Of a DNA stretch of 64,000 nt, positions 7,932 to 17,191 are shown in pieces. The translations under genes were made by a program, and so were the position numbers. Positions within the stretch are counted from its first letter, which is position 1. The number at the start of each line of letters is the position of its first letter. The notes under the pieces were generated by a model. That model was given only the letters and a program-made list of their open reading frames with translations. It searched no databases and had not been told where the DNA came from. Source of the stretch: Novosphingobium jiangmenense. GTDB lineage: Bacteria; Pseudomonadota; Alphaproteobacteria; Sphingomonadales; Sphingomonadaceae. The stretch is taken from positions 1 through 64,000 of the forward strand of contig NZ_JADQDC010000015.1 in NCBI RefSeq assembly GCF_015694345.1, written 5' to 3'.

Positions 7932-8252
7932 CTATTCGGGGCGCCGGCTCGAAATTCGGATGATGTTCCGGAATGCCACGACGACCCCCATGAACAGCAT
8001 CACCAAGAGGCCCCAGGGGCTCGTCCCGGCAAACTGGTCAATGACCCAGCCGATGAACGCGCCGCCCACGAGGCCGCCGATCAGTTCCGCCAGCACGCGG
8101 TTGCCCATGCGGTAATTCGCATCGGTTTCCCCGCCCGCCTTTGGCCGGTTGCGCTCCTCTTCCCGCTCGCGAAGGGCTTTGAGCCGCTTGTCGAGCGCGT
8201 CGATCCGCGCATCCTCGCCGATTGGCTTTGTCTCGCCGGGTTCGTCATTCAT
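7932..8252 (-). CDS. atpI: ATP synthase accessory protein AtpI
   Basis: A 106-residue protein: a charged N-terminal half with a DALDKRLKALREREEERN helix, then two membrane helices (about 52-72 and 80-97) containing the conserved ELIGGLVGGAFIGWVIDQF and TSPWGLLVMLFMGVVVAFRN stretches of the AtpI/AtpZ family. These proteins are thought to help assemble the c-ring or bring Mg2+ to it. It is the first gene of the Fo operon, 39 bases before atpB. Confidence 0.88.
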   Translation of the reverse strand: MNDEPGETKPIGEDARIDALDKRLKALREREEERNRPKAGGETDANYRMGNRVLAELIGGLVGGAFIGWVIDQFAGTSPWGLLVMLFMGVVVAFRNIIRISSRRPE

Positions 8253-8485
8253 GCCTGTTCCCCTGATCAGTCGCCCGACCGAAAGTGCAGCACAAACGAC
8301 GGATGACCGCCGAGAGCGCCGCCCCCTTAGGCGGGGGGTATTCTTGAGTCAACCGTCACGAACCGTGTCTGATCCCCTGCCTGACCCAAGGTATCATCGC
8401 AAATGCGAACGCCCTCCCCCGCAACTGCGAGGAAGGGCGCGAAAGTGGCTGAAACCGGCCAGCGATTCGTATGCGCAGTTTTCCG

Positions 8486-8884
8486 TTACGGGCAGCGCGA
8501 ATCACGCAACGGAGCGCCTGCACCACGCGTCTGCCATGAACCGTCGGGCGCCTGGTACTTCTCGCCCGGCTTGGTCTGGGCGATCAGCAGGCAGCCCGAG
8601 GTGAGCGCGTATTCTTCCACAGTCGCCTTGTTGGCCTGCGCCTTCTCGGCATAGACCGCCTTGCGCTTGATGTTGATGTCCTCGACCACCGCGCGCAGCG
8701 CCGGGGCGGGCGGCGTGACGTAGCCAAGGTAGCCGTCCAACTTCTCGCCGACCTGACCGGCAGCGCGGGCGGCGGCATAGGCCGGGTCGCGGCTCTGCGC
8801 GAGTGCGGGCACGGCGATCGCGCCGAGCACGAGGCCCGTGGCAGCCAGCATGGCGAGGCTTCTGCGCATTGGAAACACGGTCAT
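8486..8884 (-). CDS. ydbL: YdbL-family periplasmic protein (DUF1318)
   Basis: A signal peptide (MRRSLAMLAATGLVLGAIAVPALAQ, cleavage after ALA) precedes a small domain with the YdbL-type pattern AYAAARAAGQVGEKLDGYLG, then INIKRKAVYAEKA and a CLLIAQTKPGEKYQ ending. In enterobacteria YdbL is encoded with YdbH and YnbE and assists their envelope complex. The start at 8884 is favoured because TGAGGA lies 7-8 bases before it; 8893 is an alternative. It is the third gene of the ydbH-ynbE-ydbL set. Confidence 0.82.
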   Translation of the reverse strand: MTVFPMRRSLAMLAATGLVLGAIAVPALAQSRDPAYAAARAAGQVGEKLDGYLGYVTPPAPALRAVVEDINIKRKAVYAEKAQANKATVEEYALTSGCLLIAQTKPGEKYQAPDGSWQTRGAGAPLRDSRCP

Positions 8885-8912
8885 AATCTTCATCCTCAAA
8901 ACGCCCCCGACA

Positions 8913-9170
8913 TCAGAAGATGTCCGGGTTGCTCTCGATCGTGGCGTTCGCATCCTGCGCGAGCCGGTACACGACCTCCTGCTTGATGTTGATGTTGAGC
9001 TCGATCACGATCGGCTTGTCCGGTGCCTTCACCGAAATGCAACCGCCCAGTGCCAGCGCCCCCATCAACGGCAGCGCCAGCAGGTGACGCGGCCTCAACT
9101 GAAATCCGTTTTTCCCCATGGCCCTATTGGTCGCAGGGTTCGCGGATCGGGTCAATTCCACCTTCCTCAT
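8913..9170 (-). CDS. ynbE: YnbE-family outer-membrane lipoprotein
   Basis: A small lipoprotein with a lipobox (ALALGGC, then ISVKAPDKP) and a mature part of about 40 residues holding the family pattern PIVIELNINIKQEVVYRL. YnbE partners YdbH: its beta-strand is thought to complete the YdbH bridge at the outer membrane. Two starts are possible. The ATG at 9170 overlaps the ydbH stop codon and implies translational coupling; the ATG at 9119 gives a more usual signal peptide (MGKNGFQLRPRHLLALPLMG). Confidence 0.85.
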   Translation of the reverse strand: MRKVELTRSANPATNRAMGKNGFQLRPRHLLALPLMGALALGGCISVKAPDKPIVIELNINIKQEVVYRLAQDANATIESNPDIF

Positions 9171-12100
9171 GGCATTTTTCCGCTTTCTGCAGGCTGAATG
9201 TTGTTGGGGCTTCCGGGCAGTACGATCACCGGAACGCCGCCGGGACGGACGCCGTTTGCCGAGCGATAGAGCGGTCGCCCTTGCGCATCGACGAGGCCCA
9301 AGGTCCTGGGATCCTTGACGAAAGCGGGATCGTACATCGCCTTGAACGAGGTGATGAGCTGGTAGAACGGGGCGCGGATGTTGACGTTGAACTGGATCGG
9401 CAGGTTGGCAACCTGCTTGGTGATGAAGTTCCGCTTCGTGCCGGCGCCTTGCTTGACCCCGCCAAAGCGCACGTTGGTGACGATCTCGCCCTCGAGATCA
9501 CCGCGCATGGCGATGGTCATCGTCTTGTAATCCAAAGATTTCAGCGCATCGAACGCGAAATTGGCCATCGCGCCCATGTTCTCGTAGGTCAGCGCGCCGA
9601 TGTATGAAACGTTGCCGCCCGGCGCGCGCGAGACCAGCGTCCCTTCCTCGATCCGGCCGCCGTTGGCATCGAAAACCAGTGGGAACTGTCCGTCGAAAGT
9701 GCCTGTTGCAGCAAGATTTCCCAGCTCCATCTTCTCGATGAACTTGGCGGCATCGATGCCGATCACCGTCAACGTATAGCGGCGGGCTTCGGCGAGGCCG
9801 AGGCGCAGGTCTGTGGGTTCGAGGACGAGCGTGCCGCCGAGGAACGGCCAGCGCGCATCGTGCAGTCTAAGCACTTGATCAGGAAGCAGACTTATGTCGA
9901 CCACGCCCTCGGTCACCTCGATGCCGGGGTTGATCGAGGCGACAGTCAGCTTCTGGTGGGGGGCGGTGACCATACCGAGCAGGTCGGTGAAAACGAGTTT
10001 GCCCTTCAGCCCCTTCACCGGACCGAAAGCTGCTGCGAGATCAAGGCTTTCGGTGCCGAACGTGCCGGAGCTTGTCACCCCTCGCGCGGTCCAGTCGATG
10101 ACGCCGTCACCGGTCACCTTGCCGTTGACATTGGCGACCACGCCGAGGGCGAGCCGGGTCAGTTGCGCGGGCTGGAAAGCCTTGTCGAACAGGAGGTTGT
10201 CGACGGACAGGTTGGCGCGGCCCACTCCGGTCGAGAGATCGTGCCGGACGTTGACCACGGCGACTTCGCGCGACGTCTTGGCTTCGCGCAGCAAGGCATT
10301 GGCGGTAATGCGATTATCCGCGAGGGTCAGCGTTGCGCCAGTGGAGTGCAGCTTCTCGAACCGGGCGGGGTCCAGACGGTCGGTCAGGTCGAACTCTGTG
10401 CCCGAAAGTACAAGCTTTCCATCGACATAGCGCCATTCACCCGCGGCGTTCGAGATATCGAGCGGAACGGCGGCGAGCTTGGCTCCAACTCCCCCGTAAC
10501 TCCCCCCCAACTCTCCCCCGACTCTCGCGTCAAGATTGGCAACTGTGAGATGCGTGGCGGTAGCAGGTGGCCCCAGCGCGACTTCCACCGCCGAGGCCTT
10601 GAGCACCCCCGGCCAGGCGAATCCAACAGCCCCGGTGCGCAGGGCAAGCTGGGTGTCGCCAAGCTTGCCGGTGAGATCGAGTCCGGGTGTCCCTGCCGCC
10701 ACCTGCAGCCCCCTCGCCCCGCTGCGGACGATGGCGCTGCCGCCCGGCGGGCAGAATTGCAGCGCGTTGCCATCCACCGCCATCTGGCCGAGTTCCAACC
10801 TGTCGAAGCGGGCGGTGACGCAGTGGCGCCACAGGGCGAGTTCGCCGCGCGCGCCGTAGGCTCCGTTGACAGGGAGGACTAGGTTCTGCACGGAACCGCC
10901 CGGAATCGCGCCGGAAACCTGCGTGGTGCCGGAAAAGCCCAGCGAGCCGTCGGCGATCTGCGCGATCATCATCTCAGGGATGGCGAGCGAACCGCCGCCT
11001 GCGCGCCATGGTGCCATGGTCAGGCGGAACAGGGCCTGCCCCGCCCGACCCCGCTCCATCCGGCCGACGATTCGCGGGATGCCTGCGCCGCCCGTGGCAA
11101 AGCTGCCTGCGAGCAGCGGCGGGCCACCCTTTGTGCCGCTGGCCATCTGGAAGCGCGACAGTGTCAGCAGCGTCTGCCCGCTGCCGCCGGTCAATCGCGC
11201 CTGCGGGATCACCGCCGACATCGCCTCGCCATTGCGGCGCAGCGCGATCTCGCCGCCGAGGCGGCTGCCGCGTTCCTCGCGCTTCAGGCTGGCGCGCAAT
11301 TGGGCGAGCATCGGGGCGAGCAGGGTGCCGCTGGCGCTGCGTTCCCCTGACGCGAGTGCGCTGTCGAGCGCACTGCCCTGGCGCAGGCCCTGCCCGTCGA
11401 TCGTGCCGCGGAATTCGGCCTTGCGGAATGCCTCGCGGGTGCGGACCGAGCCTTCGAGGCCAAGGAGGCCGAAGCGCACGCCGCCGCTGCTGACGCCGCC
11501 GGCGTTGGCATCGACCCGACCGGTCAGGGCGCCATCGCGGAAGGCGAGCCGGGTATCGAGTGCCAGCGTTTCGGCCGAGACGCCCGGCGCTACCAGCTTG
11601 TTGCCCCGCAACGTGGCGGCACCGGCAAGACCGGCAAAGCCCTTGTCGGCGCGGGCATCGAGGTCTGCGACCAGCGCGCCGCTGCCGGTGCCGTTTTCAC
11701 AGGCAATGCGATCCAGCCGCAGCGGCCCGGTGAGCGACGGGCGCTCTTCGCGCACGGCAATCCTGCCAACGAAGCGCGCGCCAGTGGCGCTGCAGCCACC
11801 ACCGACCAGCGAGGGCGCCACTGCCGCGAGCGTTCCGGCAAAGCCATTCTGCAAGCCGCCCTTGCCTTCGAGCGACAAGCCGACCTTGCCCGAATCGGTG
11901 AGGATTAACCCGCGACCGTCCTCAACCTGCAGGTCGAGCTTTGGCAGAGTGAAAGGCTCGTTGTCGGTCTTCGGGGCGTAGATCACCCTGTCGAGCGAGC
12001 CGAAGCTGACCCGTCCCTGGCGATACTGACCGTAAATGCGCGGGGACACGAGCTTGACCGAGCCAAGGTAGGGCGCACCAAGGCCATAGCGGATGCCGAC

Positions 12101-12391
12101 TTCGACGCGCTCTATCGTCAAGTCCGGATGGCGCGGGTCTCCCACCACAACGTTGCGCAGGACCTGACTGCCGGGGCCAATGCTCTCGATCTCGTAAGTG
12201 GCGGGCAGGCCATAGGATTTGAGCTGGCCGACGATGATCCGGTCGGCAATCGAATTGCGTGCGAGCCACAAGCCGCCGAGGCCGGCAACGGCCAATACCA
12301 GCACGGACACGCCGACGCGCCGCAACCCCTTGCGCGAGCGCACCGGGACTGGCGGCGTATCCGGTTCCGCCAATTCGAAACTATCTGCCAT
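9167..12391 (-). CDS. ydbH: YdbH-type AsmA-like intermembrane lipid-transport protein
   Basis: A 1074-residue protein anchored by one N-terminal membrane helix (about residues 22-42, VGVSVLVLAVAGLGGLWLA). A long periplasmic beta-rich body follows, with repeated short hydrophobic strands and glycine turns typical of the AsmA/TamB/YdbH bridge proteins. The C-terminal region (GNVSYIGALTYENMGAMANFAFDALKSL onward) is the conserved YdbH domain. Such proteins form a hydrophobic groove that lets phospholipids move between the inner and outer membranes. The ATG at 12391 has AAGGGGG upstream; a longer frame reaching 12514 would run into the divergent radC promoter region. The cluster with ynbE and ydbL strongly supports the call. 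Confidence 0.88.
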   Translation of the reverse strand: MADSFELAEPDTPPVPVRSRKGLRRVGVSVLVLAVAGLGGLWLARNSIADRIIVGQLKSYGLPATYEIESIGPGSQVLRNVVVGDPRHPDLTIERVEVGIRYGLGAPYLGSVKLVSPRIYGQYRQGRVSFGSLDRVIYAPKTDNEPFTLPKLDLQVEDGRGLILTDSGKVGLSLEGKGGLQNGFAGTLAAVAPSLVGGGCSATGARFVGRIAVREERPSLTGPLRLDRIACENGTGSGALVADLDARADKGFAGLAGAATLRGNKLVAPGVSAETLALDTRLAFRDGALTGRVDANAGGVSSGGVRFGLLGLEGSVRTREAFRKAEFRGTIDGQGLRQGSALDSALASGERSASGTLLAPMLAQLRASLKREERGSRLGGEIALRRNGEAMSAVIPQARLTGGSGQTLLTLSRFQMASGTKGGPPLLAGSFATGGAGIPRIVGRMERGRAGQALFRLTMAPWRAGGGSLAIPEMMIAQIADGSLGFSGTTQVSGAIPGGSVQNLVLPVNGAYGARGELALWRHCVTARFDRLELGQMAVDGNALQFCPPGGSAIVRSGARGLQVAAGTPGLDLTGKLGDTQLALRTGAVGFAWPGVLKASAVEVALGPPATATHLTVANLDARVGGELGGSYGGVGAKLAAVPLDISNAAGEWRYVDGKLVLSGTEFDLTDRLDPARFEKLHSTGATLTLADNRITANALLREAKTSREVAVVNVRHDLSTGVGRANLSVDNLLFDKAFQPAQLTRLALGVVANVNGKVTGDGVIDWTARGVTSSGTFGTESLDLAAAFGPVKGLKGKLVFTDLLGMVTAPHQKLTVASINPGIEVTEGVVDISLLPDQVLRLHDARWPFLGGTLVLEPTDLRLGLAEARRYTLTVIGIDAAKFIEKMELGNLAATGTFDGQFPLVFDANGGRIEEGTLVSRAPGGNVSYIGALTYENMGAMANFAFDALKSLDYKTMTIAMRGDLEGEIVTNVRFGGVKQGAGTKRNFITKQVANLPIQFNVNIRAPFYQLITSFKAMYDPAFVKDPRTLGLVDAQGRPLYRSANGVRPGGVPVIVLPGSPNNIQPAESGKMP

Positions 12392-12513
12392 CGGCCCCCT
12401 TCTTGCGCACTCCCCCGGCTTGGGCAATGCACGGCAAGTACATCTCACGTGTACGAACAGCTTGTACCAGTCGGCGAACGCCTGAGCGCCGAAGTGGTGC
12501 CCGGACAGGATCA

Positions 12514-13251
12514 ATGGCGGATCAAACCGGACTCTTTCCTGAACAGATTCCCGGCAGCGGCGGCAAGGCGACCTTCGACGGCGGCGATGCCAGCGGCCAT
12601 CGCGCCCGCCTGCGCAAGCGGCTGATGACCGGTGGCGACGATGCGCTCGCCGATCACGAGGTGATTGAATACCTGCTGATGGTGGCGCGCCCGCGCATCG
12701 ACACCAAGCCGATCGCCCGCTCGCTGATCCAGCGTTTCGGCAGTCTGGCCGGCGTGCTCAATGCCGATCCGCAGGCGCTGGCGCTGCACCCCAACATGGG
12801 CGAGACCAGCGCGGCGGCACTACGCATCGTGGCGCTGGCCGCGCGGCGACTGGCCAGGACCGTGGTGCGCGAGCAACCGGTGCTGTCAAACTGGCAGGCG
12901 CTGCTGGATTACCTGCACATCGACATGGCGCATCTCAATGTCGAGCGGGTGCGCGTGCTCTATCTCAACACGCAGAACATGCTGATTCTCGATCATCTGG
13001 TGGGCGACGGAACGCTCGACGAAAGCCCGATCTACACGCGCGAAGTGGTGAAGAAGGGGCTGGACGTGGGCGCAGCGGCGATGATCCTTGTCCACAATCA
13101 CCCGTCCGGCAGCCCCAAGCCGAGCCGGGCCGACATCCAGGTGACGCACAAGATCACCGAGGCCGCGCGCATGATGGGGATGACCGTCCACGACCACATC
13201 GTCATCGGGCGCGAAGGCTACACCTCGCTCAAGGCGCAAGGGCTGATCTAG
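12514..13251 (+). CDS. radC: RadC-family JAMM-domain protein (UPF0758)
   Basis: A 245-residue protein with an N-terminal helix-hairpin-helix-like region (ADHEVIEYLLMVARPRIDTKPIA, then SLAGVL) and a C-terminal JAB1/MPN fold. The metal site is complete: H194 and H196 in VHNHPSGSPKPSRAD, with D207. Despite its name the family has no proven repair role; members are often induced with competence or SOS genes and on mobile islands. The ATG at 12514 follows AGGATCA. A much longer upstream extension is only open frame over the ydbH start. It is divergent from ydbH. Confidence 0.93.
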   Translation: MADQTGLFPEQIPGSGGKATFDGGDASGHRARLRKRLMTGGDDALADHEVIEYLLMVARPRIDTKPIARSLIQRFGSLAGVLNADPQALALHPNMGETSAAALRIVALAARRLARTVVREQPVLSNWQALLDYLHIDMAHLNVERVRVLYLNTQNMLILDHLVGDGTLDESPIYTREVVKKGLDVGAAAMILVHNHPSGSPKPSRADIQVTHKITEAARMMGMTVHDHIVIGREGYTSLKAQGLI

Positions 13252-13267
13252 CACCTGAGCCCAAAGC

Positions 13268-13393
13268 TCAGATGGCCTTTTCGCCCGCCTTGCCGACGGA
13301 TTCGATATCGCGGCCGATGCCCTGAACGGTGTTGCAGGCCGCGAGCGCCAGCGAGCAGCCAAGAGCGACGAGGACGAGAACCTTGCGAGCCAT
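13268..13393 (-). CDS. Entericidin-like small lipoprotein
   Basis: A 41-residue protein with a lipobox signal (VLVLVALGCSLALAAC) and the short mature sequence CNTVQGIGRDIESVGKAGEKAI, the typical entericidin A/B form. Entericidins are small envelope lipoproteins linked to stress and bacteriolysis. The ATG at 13393 has GGAG 7 bases upstream; an ATG two codons earlier is too close to it. It converges on radC, and a small hairpin (CTGAGC-CCAAA-GCTCAG, 13255-13271) sits over both gene ends. Confidence 0.88.
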   Translation of the reverse strand: MARKVLVLVALGCSLALAACNTVQGIGRDIESVGKAGEKAI

Positions 13394-13516
13394 GTGCATT
13401 CTCCGTGCAATCCGAATGGCTGCGGATATAGCGCGACCGGCGAGGATGCAATCGGGGGTGATTGCTTGTGGGCGCCGCATTGGCCATCCTGCTGCAGGGC
13501 CAGCGTGCCTCGGGGT

Positions 13517-15394
13517 ATGACGGGCGGGCACAAGTTGCAGCACAGACGCGAAATCGAAGGATTGCGAGCGCTCGCCGTGCTGCCGGTGGTGCTGTTCCAC
13601 GCCGGCGTGCCGGGATTTGGCGGCGGTTTTGCCGGCGTCGACGTGTTCTTCGTGATCAGCGGCTATCTGATCGCCGGGGTGATCCTGTCAGGCCTCGGCG
13701 AAGGCCGGTTTTCTCTGGCCGGATTCTATGAGCGCCGCGCCCGCCGCATTCTGCCAGCGCTGATCCCGGTGCTTCTGGCGAGTGCGGCGATGGCTTGGGC
13801 GGTGATGATCCCCGAGGACTTCCGCAAGTTTGCGCAAGGGCTGGGTTCGAGTGCCGTGTTCGCATCGAACATGCTGTTTGCGCGAGCAACCGGCTACTTC
13901 GACGACGACGAGGGCTACCAGCCGCTGCTCCACACCTGGAGCCTCTCGGTCGAAGAGCAGTTCTATATCCTGTTCCCCGCGCTCGTGCTCCTGCTGTGGC
14001 GGTTCGGACGGGGCAGGATGGCAGTGTGGTTCGGCACAATTGGTGCGGTTTCGCTGGTAGCTTGCCTGGCCTTGAGTGAGCACCATCAGGCGCTGGCGTT
14101 CTACCTGCTGCCGACGCGGGCATGGGAACTGCTGGTCGGCGCGGCCTGCGTCGCGCTGCCGGAGCGCGGGAAAAGCGGAGCGCTGGCTGCAATCGGATTG
14201 GCCCTTGTCGTCGGCGGCATGGGACTGGTCGATGCCGAGACAGCGCCGGACTGGCGACTGCTGCTTCCGGTCACCGGAGCCGCGCTGCTTTTGCGCCATG
14301 CCGGACAGCAGGATCCGGTGGGCGGACTGCTCTCGCTGCGCCCGCTGGTGGCGATCGGCGGAGCGTCCTACGGCATCTACCTGTGGCACAACCCGCTGCT
14401 GGCCGTGCTGCACTATCAATGGCTCGGGCAACCGCCGATCTGGCTGGTGATCGGCGTGATCGCCGTGTCCGTGGCGCTTGGCTTTGCCTCGCTCCACCTG
14501 ATCGAACGACCGGTGCGTGAGCAGCGCATGCTGGCTTCGCGCAAGTCACTGGTGGCGTTCTGCATCGCCGGACTGGCGATTGCGCTGGGCCTTGGCGTGG
14601 CGGGCCATCTGCGCAGGCTGGAACCAGCGAGCGCGACGGAGCGCGATGCGTTGCAGGCCTTTCCCGCTGCGCTGCCGGAGCCGACGGAACACCTGCCTGC
14701 GGGCGCGCCCATACGCTATGTGCTGTTCGGCGACAGCCATGCGCGGCAGTATTTCGATGCGCTGACGGCGCACTCCGGCGAAGGCGCGATGCTGACGCAG
14801 GCGGGTTGCTTCTCGTTTCCGGGCGTGACCAGTTACAGCTATGCCAGCAAGAAATCGGCCGATTGCATCGGAGCCCATGCCGAACTGACAAAGCTGGTTC
14901 GCGAGCGAGGCATCGCGACTGTGATCGTCGCGCAGCGCTGGGAACGTCTGCTGTTCCAGCCTCCGGACTTCCGGCAGCTCGGCGCGACCTCCAGCGCCGG
15001 GTGGCCCCGGCTCGAGGCTGCTCTGGACCGTCTGCGCTCGTCGCTGCCGAAGAACACGCGCATCGTGCTGATTGGCAACGTGCCCACGGCCGCAGCGGCA
15101 GGACCGGAAATGGAAGGCGGATATCCGCGCTGCCTTGCCTATCTGAACACGCATTGCCCGACGCGCTTCCCCATCAAGCGCGCTGAAGGATACCGCATCA
15201 ATCCGCTGCTGGCGCGCTATGCCGCGAGCCGACGCGACGTGACGTTCTTCGATCCGCAAGGCGTGCTGTGCGGTTCGCGCGATTGCGCCATCATCCGGCA
15301 AGGGACCGCGCTCTATGTCGACAACACCCACCTCACCCGCCTTGCCGCCGACATCGTGATCGCGCGGATGCTGGAGCGGATCGGGCCGATTTAG
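13517..15394 (+). CDS. OafA-like acyltransferase with SGNH domain
   Basis: A 625-residue membrane enzyme. The first 360 or so residues form the acyltransferase-3 domain, with the opening EIEGLRALAVLPVVLFHAG, FFVISGYLI, and an R/E-rich YERRARRILPAL loop across about ten helices. The C-terminal part is a periplasmic SGNH esterase/transferase domain with GDSH (S407) and the catalytic D602-x-x-H605 (DNTH). Such two-domain proteins O-acetylate surface polysaccharide, LPS or peptidoglycan-linked sugars. The substrate is not evident because no glycan genes adjoin it. The start at 13517 is where the conserved domain begins; the frame upstream overlaps the divergent entericidin gene. Confidence 0.92.
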   Translation: MTGGHKLQHRREIEGLRALAVLPVVLFHAGVPGFGGGFAGVDVFFVISGYLIAGVILSGLGEGRFSLAGFYERRARRILPALIPVLLASAAMAWAVMIPEDFRKFAQGLGSSAVFASNMLFARATGYFDDDEGYQPLLHTWSLSVEEQFYILFPALVLLLWRFGRGRMAVWFGTIGAVSLVACLALSEHHQALAFYLLPTRAWELLVGAACVALPERGKSGALAAIGLALVVGGMGLVDAETAPDWRLLLPVTGAALLLRHAGQQDPVGGLLSLRPLVAIGGASYGIYLWHNPLLAVLHYQWLGQPPIWLVIGVIAVSVALGFASLHLIERPVREQRMLASRKSLVAFCIAGLAIALGLGVAGHLRRLEPASATERDALQAFPAALPEPTEHLPAGAPIRYVLFGDSHARQYFDALTAHSGEGAMLTQAGCFSFPGVTSYSYASKKSADCIGAHAELTKLVRERGIATVIVAQRWERLLFQPPDFRQLGATSSAGWPRLEAALDRLRSSLPKNTRIVLIGNVPTAAAAGPEMEGGYPRCLAYLNTHCPTRFPIKRAEGYRINPLLARYAASRRDVTFFDPQGVLCGSRDCAIIRQGTALYVDNTHLTRLAADIVIARMLERIGPI

Positions 15395-15475
15395 AGCCTC
15401 GCCCCTTGCGTTCCGGCCACCTTGCCCCTAGCGGCCCCGGCAAAGCCTGCAGCGCCAAGATTCACGGAGTCGAAC

Positions 15476-16792
15476 ATGGTCCCCCGTTACGCCCGCCCCG
15501 CCATGACCGCGATCTGGGAGCCCGAAGCCCGCTATCGCATCTGGTTCGAGATCGAAGCGCACGCCACCGAGAAGCTCGGTGAACTGGGCGTGGTGCCGCC
15601 ATCGGGCGCCAAGGCGCTGTGGGACTGGTGGGCGACGAACCCCGCGATCGACGTCGCCGCGATCGACGCGATCGAGGCCGTGACCAAGCACGACGTGATC
15701 GCCTTCCTCGATTGGGTGGCGCAGCAGGTTGGCCCCGAAGCGCGCTTCATGCATCAGGGCATGACCAGCTCGGACGTGCTCGACACGACGCTGAGCGTGC
15801 AGCTTGCGCGCGCCTCCGACCTGCTGCTGGCCGACCTCGACGCGCTGCTCGAAGCGATCAAGCGCCGCGCCTTCGAGCACAAGTACACGCCGACCATCGG
15901 CCGCAGCCACGGCATCCATGCCGAGCCGACCACCTTCGGCAAGAAGCTGGCCGAGGCCTATGCCGAGTTCACGCGCTGCCGTGCCCGCCTCGTGGCTGCG
16001 CGGGCTGAAGTGGCGACTTGCGCGATTTCGGGCGCGGTCGGCACGTTCGCCAACATCGATCCCTCGGTCGAGGAATATGTCGCCGAGAAGCTGGGCCTCG
16101 AGGTCGAGCCGGTCTCGACGCAGGTGATCCCGCGCGATCGCCACGCGATGTTCTTTGCGACGCTGGGCGTGATCGCCTCGTCGATCGAGCGCCTTGCCGT
16201 CGAAATCCGCCACCTGCAGCGTACCGAAGTGCTCGAGGCCGAGGAGTATTTCTCGCCGGGCCAGAAGGGTTCGTCGGCGATGCCGCACAAGCGCAATCCC
16301 GTGCTGACCGAGAACCTGACCGGCCTTGCCCGCATGGTCCGCTCGGCCGTCACTCCGGCGCTGGAGAACGTGGCGCTGTGGCATGAGCGCGATATCTCGC
16401 ACTCCTCGGTCGAGCGCTTCATCGGCCCGGACGCCACGATCACGCTCGATTTCGCCCTCGCCCGCCTGACTTCGGTGGTCGACAAGCTGGTGATCTACCC
16501 CGAGCGGATGCAGAAGAACCTCGACAAGATGGGCGGCCTTGTCCACTCGCAGCGCGTGCTGCTGGCGCTGACCCAGGCCGGATTGGAACGTGATGCCTCG
16601 TACCGACTGGTGCAACGCAACGCGATGAAGGTGTGGGAATCGGACGGCCAGCTTTCGCTGATGGAACTGCTCAAGGCCGATCCGGAAGTGGCTGCGGTGC
16701 TGAGCGCAGAGCAGATCGAGGAGAAGTTCAACCTCGACTACCACTTCAAGGCGATCGACACGATCTTCGCGCGTGTATTCGGGGAAGCCTGA
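15476..16792 (+). CDS. purB: Adenylosuccinate lyase
   Basis: A 438-residue fumarase/aspartase-superfamily enzyme. Signature elements are HQGMTSSDVLDT (about 99-110), GRSHGIHAEP (about 142-151) with the catalytic histidine, and the mobile loop GSSAMPHKRNP near residue 268. It cleaves SAICAR and adenylosuccinate, releasing fumarate, in purine synthesis. The start at 15476 has GGAG 7 bases upstream and gives the usual N-terminus MVPRYARPAMTAIW, typical of the shorter PurB class. Confidence 0.97.
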   Translation: MVPRYARPAMTAIWEPEARYRIWFEIEAHATEKLGELGVVPPSGAKALWDWWATNPAIDVAAIDAIEAVTKHDVIAFLDWVAQQVGPEARFMHQGMTSSDVLDTTLSVQLARASDLLLADLDALLEAIKRRAFEHKYTPTIGRSHGIHAEPTTFGKKLAEAYAEFTRCRARLVAARAEVATCAISGAVGTFANIDPSVEEYVAEKLGLEVEPVSTQVIPRDRHAMFFATLGVIASSIERLAVEIRHLQRTEVLEAEEYFSPGQKGSSAMPHKRNPVLTENLTGLARMVRSAVTPALENVALWHERDISHSSVERFIGPDATITLDFALARLTSVVDKLVIYPERMQKNLDKMGGLVHSQRVLLALTQAGLERDASYRLVQRNAMKVWESDGQLSLMELLKADPEVAAVLSAEQIEEKFNLDYHFKAIDTIFARVFGEA

Positions 16793-16873
16793 GCCCGAGT
16801 TGCCGGGACTCGCCAAGAGACTTAACCTGTCCTAATCAATCGGGCAGGACGGGTGGCTCTTGGAGCGAAAGGC

Positions 16874-17191
16874 ATGCGAATGCTGCGCACGGTTTTCTGG
16901 GTTCTCGTCGTGGCGGTGCTCGCTGCGTTCACTGCTGCCAACTGGCAGCCGGTGGAAGTACGCATCTGGGAAGGCCTGCTGCTGGAGACCCGCCTGCCTG
17001 CGCTGGTGATCCTCGCCTTCCTGCTCGGCCTCTTGCCGACCTGGCTGCTGTACCGGACGACGCGCTGGCGCCTGCTGCGGCGCATTGCCAACCTCGAGGC
17101 ATCGCTGGGCGCGAAGGCCGCGCCTTCGCTGTCCTCGACCAATCTCGAAGCTGCGCGCGGCGCAGACACACTCAAGAGCGAGACCCCGTGA
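16874..17191 (+). CDS. lapA: LapA-domain inner-membrane protein (DUF1049)
   Basis: About 105 residues with two membrane helices (about 4-22 and 35-55) and a short cytoplasmic coiled coil (TRWRLLRRIANLEASLG). This is the LapA/DUF1049 pattern; LapA helps LapB and FtsH control LPS synthesis in E. coli. The ATG at 16874 has GGAG 8 bases upstream; a GTG at 16853 is also possible. It overlaps pyrF by 4 bases (GTGA), so the two are translationally coupled, a common pairing in proteobacteria. Confidence 0.8.
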   Translation: MRMLRTVFWVLVVAVLAAFTAANWQPVEVRIWEGLLLETRLPALVILAFLLGLLPTWLLYRTTRWRLLRRIANLEASLGAKAAPSLSSTNLEAARGADTLKSETP

